Positions 18,808 to 27,759 of a stretch of DNA of 64,000 nucleotides are shown here, piece after piece; the first letter of the stretch is position 1, and every line of letters begins with the position of its first letter. This stretch comes from Asticcacaulis currens (GTDB lineage: Bacteria; Pseudomonadota; Alphaproteobacteria; Caulobacterales; Caulobacteraceae). The notes beneath the pieces were generated by a model, which saw only the letters and a list, made by a program, of their open reading frames with translations, was not told the origin of the DNA and searched no databases. The stretch lies in contig NZ_JAQQKW010000002.1 of the NCBI RefSeq assembly GCF_028550395.1, forward strand, positions 372,001 to 436,000. Reading direction: 5' to 3'. Position numbers and translations under genes: made by a program.

Positions 18808-19104
18808 ATGTCGCGTCGTTGCGAACTCACCGGTGTCGGCCCGATGGTCGGCCACTCCGTGAGCCACTCAAACATCAAGACGAAGCGTCGCTTCCTGCCC
18901 TCGCTTCGTGAAACCGCGCTTCAATCCGAAGCTCTGGGTCAATCCTTCCGTCTGAAGATCTCCAACGCCGCCCTGCGCACGCTGGACTTCAAGGGCGGCC
19001 TGGACGCCTTCCTCGTCAAGGCTGACGATACCGAACTGTCTCTGCGCGCCCGTCGCCTGAAGAAGCAGATCAAGGCGAAGCTGGCTGAGAAGGCTGCGGC
19101 CTAA
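18808..19104 (+). CDS. rpmB: 50S ribosomal protein L28
   Basis: 98-aa ribosomal protein: [20 protein letters not shown], then [12 protein letters not shown] and a basic C-terminal tail ending [17 protein letters not shown]. Start ATG 18808 with GAAGGTGG upstream. Monocistronic, with a clear promoter and a clear terminator. Confidence 0.98.
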   Translation: MSRRCELTGVGPMVGHSVSHSNIKTKRRFLPSLRETALQSEALGQSFRLKISNAALRTLDFKGGLDAFLVKADDTELSLRARRLKKQIKAKLAEKAAA

Positions 19105-19134
19105 TCTTTGAGGCATAAACCGAACACGCGAAAG

Positions 19135-19164
19135 ACCCCGAGGCTCCGGCTTCGGGGTTTTTTG
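19135..19164 (+). terminator. Rho-independent terminator after rpmB
   Basis: ACCCCGA-GGCTCCGGCT-TCGGGGT hairpin followed by six Ts. Confidence 0.9.
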
Positions 19165-19178
19165 TTTATATCGACCGT

Positions 19179-20126
19179 TCAGGGCTGGTAATCGAACATC
19201 AGCAGGTGAGTCGGGTCATTGTCCCCGATAGGATCGCTGATCAGATAAAGCCGGTAGCCGTCGCGCGTTTTCACTGCCGACACGCCCTCATAATTGTCGA
19301 TAGGCAGCGGCGGCTCGATTCGCAGGATCGTATCAACCAGCCTCAGGCGCTTGCCCTCAAGCCGCACGACCCGCAGCACACTGCGCGCCCCCACCATGGG
19401 CAGATAGAAGCGATAAAGCGCCAGCATCTCATCGGGTTTGGCCGGATCGAGCGGGGCCAGAGACACCAGCTTGTAACCGAAACCCGGCGTGGTCGGCCCG
19501 GCCAGCGTCTCGCATCGGTAGGTATCGAGTGCGCACTTCCAGAAGCCCCCCACCTCAGCCCCCAAAATCAGCGACGCCTCGCCCTTTGATGACAGGTGAA
19601 ACGTAACCGCCTCAAGCCCTTCATTCGACGGTAGGGCGGGCAGGCCGGTCAGCGGCAGACGCTCCCCCGGCCCGCCCAGATCGGGGCCATAGCGCATCAC
19701 GCGCGCATCGCCTTCAAACGAGACATAGACCGTGCCGTCGCGCGGATCGACCGCCATGTCCTCAGAGTCCGACAGCGACTTGTTGCCAAAGGGCTTGCCG
19801 TCGGCCCCGCGCAGCCAGTCGAGGCTCAGCGGGCCCTCGGTGCCGCGCACCGGCAGGGTGAAGCGCGCGCGGGTCCCATAATCCCCGATGGTGTCGATCA
19901 TCACCCCGTCCTTACCCGGCGTGACGACCAGATCGGACAGGCCGGTCAGCCAGGCAGTGCCTTCCCCTTTCACGACATAGCCGCCGATGTAGCGGGCCTT
20001 TTGCGCAGGCGGGCCGCTGACCGCAGGCAAGGGAGTAAAAGTGACTCGCGTGCCGCCCTGATAGGGGACGGGACCCGCCACAGCCGTGGTGGTCAGCAGG
20101 GCGGAGAATAACAAGGCTAATCGCAT
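19179..20126 (-). CDS. Secreted esterase-like/phytase-like protein
   Basis: 315 aa with a signal peptide (MRLALLFSALLTTTAVAG). The rest matches the phytase-like beta-propeller family: SDLVVTPGKDGVMIDTIGDYG, SDSEDMAVDPRDGTVYVSFEG, NEGLEAVTF and NYEGVSAVKTRDGYRLYLISD, with acidic residues that could bind calcium. Probably periplasmic. ATG 20126 is chosen because CGGAG precedes it and it gives a clean signal peptide; the frame is open to 20198. Substrate unknown. Confidence 0.78.
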   Translation of the reverse strand: MRLALLFSALLTTTAVAGPVPYQGGTRVTFTPLPAVSGPPAQKARYIGGYVVKGEGTAWLTGLSDLVVTPGKDGVMIDTIGDYGTRARFTLPVRGTEGPLSLDWLRGADGKPFGNKSLSDSEDMAVDPRDGTVYVSFEGDARVMRYGPDLGGPGERLPLTGLPALPSNEGLEAVTFHLSSKGEASLILGAEVGGFWKCALDTYRCETLAGPTTPGFGYKLVSLAPLDPAKPDEMLALYRFYLPMVGARSVLRVVRLEGKRLRLVDTILRIEPPLPIDNYEGVSAVKTRDGYRLYLISDPIGDNDPTHLLMFDYQP

Positions 20127-20172
20127 GAGAACTCCGTTTGACCACCTCTCCACCAAAGCAGGGGTGGACGCA

Positions 20173-22035
20173 TCACCGCCGTGCGGCGGTTTTTTCATCG
20201 AACAGTTCGGCCAGCTTTTCGATCAACGCCCCGCCCAGTTGCTCGACGTCAATCAGCGTCATGGCCCGACGGTAATAGCGCGTCACGTCGTGGCCAATGC
20301 CGATGGCCGCGAGCTCGACGCGCCCGGCTCCTTCGATGTCGGCAATGACCTTGCGCAGGTGGTTTTCGAGATAGTGGCCCGAGTTGACGCTGAGGGTCGA
20401 ATCATCGACCGGCGCGCCGTCGGATATAACCATCAGAATACGGCGCGACTCCGGCCGCCCCAGGAGGCGCGTATAGGCCCATTGCAGGGCCTCCCCGTCG
20501 ATATTCTCTTTCAACAGGCCCTCGCGCATCATCAGGCCGAGATTCTTGTTGGCCCGCCGCCAGGGATTATCCGCCGCCTTATAGATGATGTGTCTGAGGT
20601 CGTTGAGGCGACCCGGCGCTGCCGGCTTACCTTCGCGCACCCACTGTTCGCGCGACTGCCCGCCCTTCCACGCCTTGGTGGTGAAGCCCAGAATCTCGAC
20701 CTTCACGCCGCAGCGTTCCAGCGTGCGCGCCAGCACGTCGGCGCAGATGGCCGCGACCATGATCGGCCGCCCGCGCATCGAGCCGGAATTGTCTAGCAGC
20801 AGCGTCACCACCGTGTCGCGGAACTCGGTGTCCTTTTCCTGCTTGAACGACAAGGGCGCGCTGGGGTCGATGATCACCCGCGTCAGCTTGGCGGCATCCA
20901 GCACGCCCTCTTCGAGGTCGAAATTCCACGAGCGGCTCTGCTGCGCCATCAGGCGGCGTTGCAGCCGGTTAGCCAGACGGGCCACAACGTTCGACAGATT
21001 GGCCAGTTGCTGATTGAGGAAGCCGCGCAGCCTCTCCAGTTCTTCGGGATCGCACAGGTCTTCGGCGTTGATGACCTCATCATAGGCCTTGGTGAAGACG
21101 TCATAGTCCTTGCGCTCACCGCCCGCATTGGGGGTCTGCATTTGGCTGGCCTCGGCGGCCTCGCCATCGACCACCTCATCGGCCGAACCCTCAGCCAGAG
21201 ACTGAGGATCGCCCGACATCTGGGTGAAGTCCTCATCACCGGTCTGGGACTGATCGTCGCCGCCGTTGGGTTCCTCTTCCTGTTGCGGCTGCGAATCGTC
21301 CTGATCCTCGGCATCCTCTTCGGCCTCAGCCGACGGGTCATTGCCTTCGGATTGTTCGTCCTCGCCCTCGTCGTTTTTTTCTTCTTCCTTGGCGTCTTGC
21401 GAATCGTCGGTGAGGTCCAGCGCCCGCAACACTTCACGCGCCTTTTGCGTAAAGGCCTTCTGATCAGCGATCAGGTCCGCCAGTTCGTTCAGACCCTGCC
21501 CCGTCTTTTGTTCGATCTCGTCCCGCAGAAGATTGACCACCCGCTGCGCCTCGTTCGGCACAGGATCGCCGGTGAGGATTTCACGCGCGATCAGACCCAG
21601 AATGTCGGCCAGATTGAGTTCGGACTTTTCCTCCTTACGCCCCAAACCGCTGCGATCCAGATCGGACTGAAGCGCCGCGCGCAGGTTTTTGCGCACCCCG
21701 CCCATAGCATTGGCCCCGATGGCTTCAAGCCGTGCCTCTTCCAGCACGTCAAAGGCTTCGGCCCCCGCCGTATCGACAGGCCGGGCGCGGACATGGATAG
21801 CGGCATCGTGGTGCGCGACCTTTAGCGCCAGACGGTCGGCTTGCCCGCGCACCGTAGCCGACAGGCGGGCATTCAAATCGCGCGGCGGATTGGGCAGGAC
21901 CAGCTTGCGGCCATCCAGACGCGGCCCGTCCGGCCCGAAGACGACTTCGAGTTCGGGATCTTCCGCCAGGGCGCGCGTCGAATGGATCAGCGCCTTGCGA
22001 AACGGATCGGACAGAACGGTAACGGGCTTGGCCAT
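20173..22035 (-). CDS. cobT: Aerobic cobaltochelatase subunit CobT
   Basis: 620-aa subunit of the ATP-dependent CobNST complex that inserts Co2+ into hydrogenobyrinic acid diamide in aerobic B12 synthesis. A helical N-terminal part is followed by a very acidic linker (residues about 215-330), then a VWA-type domain with the MIDAS motif [12 protein letters not shown] and [14 protein letters not shown] 22035 follows GAGGAAACCA. CobS lies upstream in the same direction; CobN is not in this window. Confidence 0.95.
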   Translation of the reverse strand: MAKPVTVLSDPFRKALIHSTRALAEDPELEVVFGPDGPRLDGRKLVLPNPPRDLNARLSATVRGQADRLALKVAHHDAAIHVRARPVDTAGAEAFDVLEEARLEAIGANAMGGVRKNLRAALQSDLDRSGLGRKEEKSELNLADILGLIAREILTGDPVPNEAQRVVNLLRDEIEQKTGQGLNELADLIADQKAFTQKAREVLRALDLTDDSQDAKEEEKNDEGEDEQSEGNDPSAEAEEDAEDQDDSQPQQEEEPNGGDDQSQTGDEDFTQMSGDPQSLAEGSADEVVDGEAAEASQMQTPNAGGERKDYDVFTKAYDEVINAEDLCDPEELERLRGFLNQQLANLSNVVARLANRLQRRLMAQQSRSWNFDLEEGVLDAAKLTRVIIDPSAPLSFKQEKDTEFRDTVVTLLLDNSGSMRGRPIMVAAICADVLARTLERCGVKVEILGFTTKAWKGGQSREQWVREGKPAAPGRLNDLRHIIYKAADNPWRRANKNLGLMMREGLLKENIDGEALQWAYTRLLGRPESRRILMVISDGAPVDDSTLSVNSGHYLENHLRKVIADIEGAGRVELAAIGIGHDVTRYYRRAMTLIDVEQLGGALIEKLAELFDEKTAARR

Positions 22036-22050
22036 TGGTTTCCTCTTATC

Positions 22051-22163
22051 CTCCCCTTTGAAACGGGGAGGTGGCGAGCTTGTCTCGCCGGAGGGGGCAG
22101 TCTTTGCGTGGCTTGCCCCACCCACCACTTCGTGGTCCCCTCTCCCCGCAAGCAGGGAGGGAT
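22051..22163. repeat. REP-like palindromic mosaic between cobS and cobT
   Basis: Several short palindromes in a row: CCTCCCCTTTGAAACGGGGAGG, GCTTGTCTCGCCGGAG, CCACTTCGTGG and CTCCCCGCAAGCAGGGAG. This resembles the dispersed intergenic mosaic elements common in Caulobacter-group genomes. It occupies nearly the whole cobS-cobT gap and may affect mRNA stability between the two genes. Confidence 0.65.
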
Positions 22164-22167
22164 GCAC

Positions 22168-23175
22168 CTAGATCACCTTCACCTTAAGCGCCGATTCCTT
22201 CACATCCGCGCCAAAGCTGCGCTGATAGAATTCCGCCAGAGTCGGGCGCTCCAGCTCATCGCACTTGTTGAGGAAGGTCAGGCGGAAAGCCACCTCCGGG
22301 TCATTGCCGAAGATCAGCGTATTCTGTGCCCAGGTGATGACGGTCCGCGGCGACATGACGGTCGAGATATCGCCATTGGCAAAGGCCGAGCGCGTCAGGT
22401 CGGCGACGCGCACCATAGCGTCGATCAGGCTCTTGCGCTCCGGCGTATCGAACTCCGGCAGCTTGGCCAGCACGATCTCCACCTCGGCCTCGTGGCTGAG
22501 ATAGTTGAGCGTGGTGACGATCGACCAGCGGTCCATCTGACCCTGATTGATCTGCTGCGTGCCGTGATAAAGCCCGGTGGTGTCACCCAGACCGATGGTG
22601 TTGGTGGTGGCAAACAGGCGGAAGAAGCTGTTGGGGCGGATGACCTTGTTCTGATCCAGCAGCGTCAGGCGGCCCTGCGCCTCCAGCACGCGCTGGATGA
22701 CGAACATCACATCCGGACGCCCGGCGTCGTATTCGTCGAAGACCAGCGCCACGGGCCGTTGCAGCGACCACGGCAGGATGCCTTCCTTGAACTCGGTGAC
22801 TTGCTGGCCATCCTTGAGCACGATGGCGTCCTTACCGATCAGGTCGATCCGCGACACATGGCTGTCGAGATTGACGCGCACCAGCGGCCAGTTCAGCCGC
22901 GCGGCGATCTGCTCGATATGGGTGGACTTACCCGTGCCGTGGAAGCCCTGCACCATGACGCGGCGGTCATAGGCAAAGCCGGCGCAGATGGCGATGGTTG
23001 TCTGCGGGTCGAAGCGATAGGACGGGTCGATTTCCGGCACATGCTCATCACGCGTCGAAAAGGCAGGGACCAGCATGTCGGAATCGACGCCGAACACCTC
23101 ACGCATCGATACCTTCTTGTCCGGCACAAGGCCCAGAAGCGGATCGGACAGGGTATCGGAGGTGAGTACGGGCAT
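22168..23175 (-). CDS. cobS: Aerobic cobaltochelatase subunit CobS
   Basis: 335-aa AAA+ ATPase subunit of CobNST. Walker A is GFHGTGKST and Walker B region is [14 protein letters not shown], followed by sensor [19 protein letters not shown]. Works with CobT as the chelatase motor. Starts [12 protein letters not shown] at 23175. Confidence 0.96.
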   Translation of the reverse strand: MPVLTSDTLSDPLLGLVPDKKVSMREVFGVDSDMLVPAFSTRDEHVPEIDPSYRFDPQTTIAICAGFAYDRRVMVQGFHGTGKSTHIEQIAARLNWPLVRVNLDSHVSRIDLIGKDAIVLKDGQQVTEFKEGILPWSLQRPVALVFDEYDAGRPDVMFVIQRVLEAQGRLTLLDQNKVIRPNSFFRLFATTNTIGLGDTTGLYHGTQQINQGQMDRWSIVTTLNYLSHEAEVEIVLAKLPEFDTPERKSLIDAMVRVADLTRSAFANGDISTVMSPRTVITWAQNTLIFGNDPEVAFRLTFLNKCDELERPTLAEFYQRSFGADVKESALKVKVI

Positions 23176-23337
23176 GGCAAAAACGCTTTCGGACGGACGA
23201 ACGGATGCGTTTTTCAGCTAAGACCTATGCCCTCAAGACTCAACCCTAAAACACGCCGGAGACGGATTTTTTTGAGGCCTGCTCTCCTATGGTCATATTC
23301 GCTGAAAAGTCATACTCTGTCACAGAGGGAGAGGGCC

Positions 23338-23637
23338 ATGACGAGAGATCAGTTCGCAGATTTTGCAGCCTGGGGCTTGCTGGCCTGTGGTTATATCTGT
23401 TCCGCGGTCTTCCTTTACATTTACGGTAGCCGCTTGGGCTGGCTTACCCTCCCTCCTGAAACCAAACACGCAATCTGGATGTTCGATATTGTTCTGTTCA
23501 GTCTTATACTGGGCATTGCGGCGACACGGCCCAAACGCCTTTGGTTATGTATCCCATTGATAATGCTTCTGGCTGTTCTGACCATAGACCTTACAAAAGC
23601 GGACTGCATTGGCGATGTCTGTGTGATCGCTATCTAA
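23338..23637 (+). CDS. Small membrane protein, unknown
   Basis: 99 aa with three hydrophobic segments (AAWGLLACGYICSAVFLYIY, IWMFDIVLFSLILGIAA, LWLCIPLIMLLAVLTIDL) and a short cysteine-bearing tail (DCIGDVCVIAI). CAGAGGGAGAGGG gives a good ribosome site before ATG 23338. Its stop overlaps that of the convergent GFA-family gene by four bases. No family recognised. Confidence 0.7.
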   Translation: MTRDQFADFAAWGLLACGYICSAVFLYIYGSRLGWLTLPPETKHAIWMFDIVLFSLILGIAATRPKRLWLCIPLIMLLAVLTIDLTKADCIGDVCVIAI

Positions 23638-24083
23638 TCCCGGTCCGGGTGCTGATAGCTGATGAGCTTATCGAGAAACGGCGCGGCCTCGATGTCTTCC
23701 AGCGTGGTGCGCTCCGGCAGGGCGTGCAGGCCATTTACCCACGGCAGACGGCCTTCGGTGCCGAACTGAATGACCGGAGCGATGTCAGCGGGATCATCAA
23801 AGGCGGCGATAGACAGCGCCACACCGTCCGGCGCTTCGTAGGTCAGGGGCGTCCCGCAGTCGGGGCAAAAACCGCGCTGAACGAGGTTTGAACTTTGGAA
23901 GCGTTTGGGCTCGGCCTTGCTCCATGTGAGCGTCGCCTCCCGCACGCTGACCAGCGGCGCGAAAACATTGCCATAGGCCTTTTGGCACATGCGGCAATGA
24001 CAGATGGAGGCATGGCCCAGCTCGCCTTCAACGCGGAAACGCACGGCCCCGCACTGACACCCACCGGTTCTGACCTCGACCAT
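23634..24083 (-). CDS. GFA/CENP-V-family zinc-binding protein
   Basis: 149 aa. Zinc-binding cysteines in GGCQCGAVRF, SICHCRMCQKAYG and FCPDCGTPLTY define the glutathione-dependent formaldehyde-activating enzyme family. Many members have no proven formaldehyde activity, so a specific reaction cannot be given. Convergent with and overlapping the small membrane protein gene. Confidence 0.87.
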   Translation of the reverse strand: MVEVRTGGCQCGAVRFRVEGELGHASICHCRMCQKAYGNVFAPLVSVREATLTWSKAEPKRFQSSNLVQRGFCPDCGTPLTYEAPDGVALSIAAFDDPADIAPVIQFGTEGRLPWVNGLHALPERTTLEDIEAAPFLDKLISYQHPDRD

Positions 24084-24140
24084 AATCCCCTCCCTAACCC
24101 TCTTCCCTCAGGGGCGAGGGATTTAGCCTTGCATAACCCA

Positions 24141-24242
24141 AAAAGCCTTCAATTTGGATGAGATGGCAGGAGGCTAACGCAGCCCGTATATGAATACGGG
24201 CAAGTGACGCCGACGAACCAGATCGCCAAATTCAAGGCTTTT
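24141..24242. repeat. 102-bp element with 17-bp terminal inverted repeats and internal hairpin
   Basis: AAAAGCCTTCAATTTGG (24141-24157) and CCAAATTCAAGGCTTTT (24226-24242) pair with one mismatch. Between them CCCGTAT-atga-ATACGGG (24183-24200) is a perfect hairpin. The right arm overlaps the stop codon of the J-domain gene. It could be a non-autonomous mobile element, or the 3' structure or small RNA of that gene. Confidence 0.65.
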
Positions 24243-24909
24243 AAGCCAGGCCCATTTTTTTGAGAACTTTATAGGCCTTGATCACGCGCTGGAGCTTGTC
24301 CTCGGCCGAGCGGTCGCCGCCATTATTGTCCGGGTGGCAGCGCTTGAGCAGTTCGGTATAGGCGGCGCGCACCTTTTCCGGCTCGGCCCCGACCTCAAGG
24401 TCGAGGTCGGCATAGGCCCCGCGTTCGATCTTGCCAAATTGGCGCTGGATCGGTGCGTCTTCGCCGGGCTTGCGCGGGGCGGCACCGGCGCCAAAGACCG
24501 AATGCGGGTCATACATGCCCGCGCCCTTGGTGCGTCCGGCGCTGAAGGCCGCCGCTTCGCGCGACGCGGCCGAAGCACGGAAGGCCCAGGTGGGGCGGCC
24601 ACCGGTCATGGTCGCTTCGCGGTGCGCCTTGGCCTCGCCTTCGGACATGCCGGCAAAGAAGTTCCAGTTCTTGTTGTACTCGCCCGCGTGCGCCTGACAG
24701 AAGTTATAGTATTCGTTCATCATTTCGCGCGACTTTGGGGCCTTGGCCGTGGCCGCACGATGGCATTCCGGCCATTCGCAGCGCACCTGCCCCGGCTTCA
24801 GCGACAGCACATCGTCTTCCGGACGCTTGCCATTCACCTCGCCCTCCTTGGGCGGGCGAATACGCATGTCCAGACCAAACTTCGGCTTGTACTTGAACCC
24901 TTCGCTCAT
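24241..24909 (-). CDS. J-domain (DnaJ-like) protein
   Basis: 222 aa. The J domain is at the C-terminus (ADLDLEVGAEPEKVRAAYTE, then LKRCHPDNNGGDRSAEDKL with the HPD triad), so this is a class C co-chaperone expected to stimulate a DnaK-type Hsp70. The N-terminal half has CEWPECHRAATAKAP and FCQAHAGEYNKNWNFF, a possible small metal site. ATG 24909 (MSEGFKYKPKFG) is chosen; ATG 24951 is possible. Divergent from bolA across an 87-bp gap. Confidence 0.87.
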   Translation of the reverse strand: MSEGFKYKPKFGLDMRIRPPKEGEVNGKRPEDDVLSLKPGQVRCEWPECHRAATAKAPKSREMMNEYYNFCQAHAGEYNKNWNFFAGMSEGEAKAHREATMTGGRPTWAFRASAASREAAAFSAGRTKGAGMYDPHSVFGAGAAPRKPGEDAPIQRQFGKIERGAYADLDLEVGAEPEKVRAAYTELLKRCHPDNNGGDRSAEDKLQRVIKAYKVLKKMGLA

Positions 24910-24996
24910 GATTTCGAACGCGACCCTTTGAACTTTACGCAAACCGACCATATAGGTCGGAGTCGGGCCTCTATAAAGCCCTTATGAGGTTAAATT

Positions 24997-25269
24997 ATGG
25001 GTAAAACACGCGAGACCATCGAGACCAAACTGACGGCGGCCTTCGCCCCGCTTCGTCTGGAGGTGACGGACGATAGCGACAAGCATAAAGGGCATTCGGG
25101 CGCGCGTGAAGGGGGCGAAAGTCACTTTTCCGTCCTGATCGTCTCCGAGGCGTTTCGCGGGCAGAGCCGCGTCGCCCGTCAACGCGCCGTCAATGCGGCC
25201 CTGCGTGAGGAACTGAGCGGCCCCGTCCACGCCCTGTCGATGCAGACCCTGACGCCGGAAGAGGCTTAG
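24997..25269 (+). CDS. bolA: BolA-family protein
   Basis: 90 aa. Matches the BolA fold, with the conserved stretch DDSDKHKGHSGAREGGESHF and VARQRAVNAALREEL. BolA proteins pair with monothiol glutaredoxins in iron-sulfur trafficking and act as regulators. The invariant histidine sits in the SHF segment. Its stop overlaps the stop of the following convergent gene by four bases. Confidence 0.92.
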   Translation: MGKTRETIETKLTAAFAPLRLEVTDDSDKHKGHSGAREGGESHFSVLIVSEAFRGQSRVARQRAVNAALREELSGPVHALSMQTLTPEEA

Positions 25270-26903
25270 CGCTGTACCCAGTCCTCCCGGCGCAGGATGA
25301 CCTTCTTGTCGTTGCGCACCTGATCGGCCAGCAGGTGATGCAGGTTGACGCTGTGGAAGCGGTCCCAGTTGGCGACGTCCAGATTTTGCTGGATCAGTTC
25401 CAGAGAGGTGTTCCATTCGTCGGTAGACAGGCGGCTGACCTTCAGATTGAAGCGCACCGCCAGCACCAGCGCAAACAGGCAGCACAGCAGGTAAAGGCCC
25501 AGCATGGTATTGTCATAGATGCCTTGCTCGCTCAGATAGGCCAAGACGCTATGGATATCCGGCAGGACCGATGTCTTAGCCGAGGTAGACGCAACATGCA
25601 GGGATAGTTCCGGCATTCGCCAGTGCCCCAGCCCCAACCTCTGCGCGATATCCGCCACTATAGCGGCCACCCACGCCCAGGCCGGGGCGACAATCGTATC
25701 TATCACGCCCTGCACGTCTACGCGCGAAAAGACGAGGCGTCCCGCCACGGCCGCCCCGCACAGGGCGATGACGCCCATGACCAGACCGGTGACCAGATGA
25801 TTGCTGGTCGTCGCCACGATGCGGTAAAAGTAATGGGTGCGGCGCACCAGCCAGATTTGAAGCTGGGTGTAGCGTTCAACATTCTCCATCCGCCGCCCCA
25901 GCCAGTAGATCAGCAACGTCCAGCGGTATGCCAATTCCGGCCAGCGGGAATTGGTTTCTTCCGACCGCGCCGCGCCGCCCTTGAGCACCGAGGTCGAGTC
26001 CTTGCCCAGACGTGCGGCCATGGTGGTGATCAGATTTTTCAAATTCTTGGTGCGGAGCGCCGCCTGTTTGTCGAGCGTCTTACACGACTCCGTTTGGGAG
26101 TTATTATAGAAGTCGAACAGGTTGCGCGACTCCCGGATATAAAACCAGCGCCCGAAACGGTAAAATCCGATTATCAGGGCTGCTACAAGCAGCGGCGTTA
26201 CCGGCGACATGTCGATCACATGGCCCTGGGGTAGCTGGTTTTGAAACGGAACCGTCACGAGTTGAGTAAGTAGCGCGTTGATGTTGCTGAAGAAAAACAG
26301 CAAAGAGGCTGAAGCAAGCGCAAAACAAACCGTGACGGCGAACTGATATTGCCGCTTTTTGAGAATATAGAAGGCGAGATTCTCACGAAAGCTCTGGCGA
26401 AAGGCCGCCAGCATGTCGCGGATATCACCATCGCCGGGGTCGCCGCTGGCACGCCCACCGGGGAAGCGATCCTCGATATTCAGGCGCGTAATGGCATAGT
26501 AGCGTTGCGGCAAGGAAATTGCGGTCAGCCGGAAGGCACGCAGGCACCACATCAGCAGATTGCTAATATGAGCCGTATAGCGCTCAATCCAGTTCTGGAT
26601 ATTCTGGCTCTTGTCGTCGAGACGTTCAGAAAACGGAAACATTTCCAGCGAATGGGTAAAATCCGCGTCCATACGTTCGCGCAGGCTTTGCCAGCGCGTA
26701 TCGTCCTCGATGATCTGCTCGTACTGCCCCTCTTCCATGGTGCGCAACGTGGTGTTTTTCAGCTTGAAGAAGCCATAGCGATCGGCATCATCAATATAGG
26801 CCGACCACGACTTGCGCCGGTCGGTCTTACGCGCAGGCTTCGGCGTCTTAACCTTGGGTGGCACCTTGGTACTGTCGGTCTTTGTCTGCTTGCGCCTCAT
26901 CAT
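25266..26903 (-). CDS. Unknown multi-pass membrane protein
   Basis: About 545 aa. A lysine-rich N-terminal tail (RRKQTKTDSTKVPPKVKTPK) precedes a soluble part, then two membrane segments near residues 195-260, a long loop, further hydrophobic segments around HLVTGLVMGVIALCGAAVAG and AWAWVAAIVADIA, one near MLGLYLLCCLFALVLAVRF, and a C-terminal soluble tail. No enzyme motif is visible and I do not recognise the family. Two consecutive ATGs (26903, 26900) follow AGGGGGG. Confidence 0.7.
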   Translation of the reverse strand: MMRRKQTKTDSTKVPPKVKTPKPARKTDRRKSWSAYIDDADRYGFFKLKNTTLRTMEEGQYEQIIEDDTRWQSLRERMDADFTHSLEMFPFSERLDDKSQNIQNWIERYTAHISNLLMWCLRAFRLTAISLPQRYYAITRLNIEDRFPGGRASGDPGDGDIRDMLAAFRQSFRENLAFYILKKRQYQFAVTVCFALASASLLFFFSNINALLTQLVTVPFQNQLPQGHVIDMSPVTPLLVAALIIGFYRFGRWFYIRESRNLFDFYNNSQTESCKTLDKQAALRTKNLKNLITTMAARLGKDSTSVLKGGAARSEETNSRWPELAYRWTLLIYWLGRRMENVERYTQLQIWLVRRTHYFYRIVATTSNHLVTGLVMGVIALCGAAVAGRLVFSRVDVQGVIDTIVAPAWAWVAAIVADIAQRLGLGHWRMPELSLHVASTSAKTSVLPDIHSVLAYLSEQGIYDNTMLGLYLLCCLFALVLAVRFNLKVSRLSTDEWNTSLELIQQNLDVANWDRFHSVNLHHLLADQVRNDKKVILRREDWVQR

Positions 26904-26975
26904 ACCCCCCTGGCCAACGATCCGTAAGAAGAAGGTTAACGCAGGTTTATTGCAAAGCAAATACAGATCGGGCGA

Positions 26976-27584
26976 TTAACTTAAGAGTGACAATCTCAGA
27001 AAATCGCGCCCCAGACGCGAACCCGGCGCATTGATACTGTGGCCTAGTCCTTTGAGAATGTGAGCGTCAGCGCTTACGCCCGCAGCGGTCAGGCGCTCAG
27101 CCGCCTCAAGGGTTTCGGCAAAAGGGATCACCTCGTCCTGATCGCCGTGCACCAGCCGGATCGGCGTGGGCGCAGGCGTCCACGGCACAGGTGACGACAG
27201 GCGACCGGAATAGGCGACCACCGCCGCCACGGGCCAACGTCCGCTGACCACGGCATCAAGCGCCATGATCGACCCTTGCGAAAAGCCAACCAGCACCACC
27301 TGCGCCGGATCGTCTATGCCGCGTTCGGCCATGACGGCGTGCAGGGTCGCATCAAAGGCCTCACGCGCCTCGACAAGGCGTTGCGCGCGGTTGTCCTCCG
27401 TCACGCCCTTGACCGAAAACCACTGCCGCCCGCTGGCCTGCGCATACATATCGAACGGATCAGGGCCGTCAGGCGCCGCAAACCCTGTGTCCGGCAGGGC
27501 CTCAGCCCAGTGCCGCCCCAGGCCGATCATGTCCGCACCGCACGAACCGACGCCGTGCAAAAAGATCACCAGATGTTTCAACAC
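26976..27584 (-). CDS. Alpha/beta hydrolase, phospholipase/carboxylesterase type
   Basis: About 202 aa. Fold markers are LKHLVIFLHGVGSCGADM (oxyanion region), the nucleophile elbow GFSQGS, the acid in VHGDQDEVIPF and the histidine in GLGHSIN. Similar to small cytoplasmic esterases that cleave short acyl esters or lysophospholipids. The start is uncertain: GTG 27584 or TTG 27581 fit, with GGGAGAGG just before. Confidence 0.85.
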   Translation of the reverse strand: MLKHLVIFLHGVGSCGADMIGLGRHWAEALPDTGFAAPDGPDPFDMYAQASGRQWFSVKGVTEDNRAQRLVEAREAFDATLHAVMAERGIDDPAQVVLVGFSQGSIMALDAVVSGRWPVAAVVAYSGRLSSPVPWTPAPTPIRLVHGDQDEVIPFAETLEAAERLTAAGVSADAHILKGLGHSINAPGSRLGRDFLRLSLLS

Positions 27585-27599
27585 GCCTCTCCCAAAGCA

Positions 27600-27628
27600 A
27601 AAGAGGGAGCCTGAATGGCCCCCTCTTT
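27600..27628 (-). terminator. Terminator for the fadA-fadB operon
   Basis: On the minus strand AAAGAGGG-gccattcaggct-CCCTCTTTT is followed by GCTTTGG. It lies downstream of fadB and of the fadB-tail remnant, and just before the esterase gene. Confidence 0.65.
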
Positions 27629-27648
27629 CAACCAACTTTTTTGAGACC

Positions 27649-27705
27649 GCTTACGCCGCCTTCGCCGCATCTGTCTTTCAAAACCGGCCATAGAAGGTTT
27701 CGCCC
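27649..27705 (-). pseudogene. Duplicated 3' end of fadB (remnant)
   Basis: 57 bases match the last coding part of fadB plus its stop region (27758-27814) at 55 of 57 positions, offset by 109 bases. In the same frame the copy reads GETFYGRF and then a stop because of the changed bases. It is a non-functional tail copy lying directly downstream of the intact gene. Confidence 0.85.
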
Positions 27706-27759
27706 CGCGCTCAAATAGCGAAGCGATAGCGCAACCAGAATGCGAAGGGCGACAGACGC

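Noticed and set aside
24141-24242. Cobalamin riboswitch near cob genes
   Set aside because: No B12 box or typical cobalamin aptamer core; it is at the end of a minus-strand J-domain gene, not upstream of cobS or cobT.
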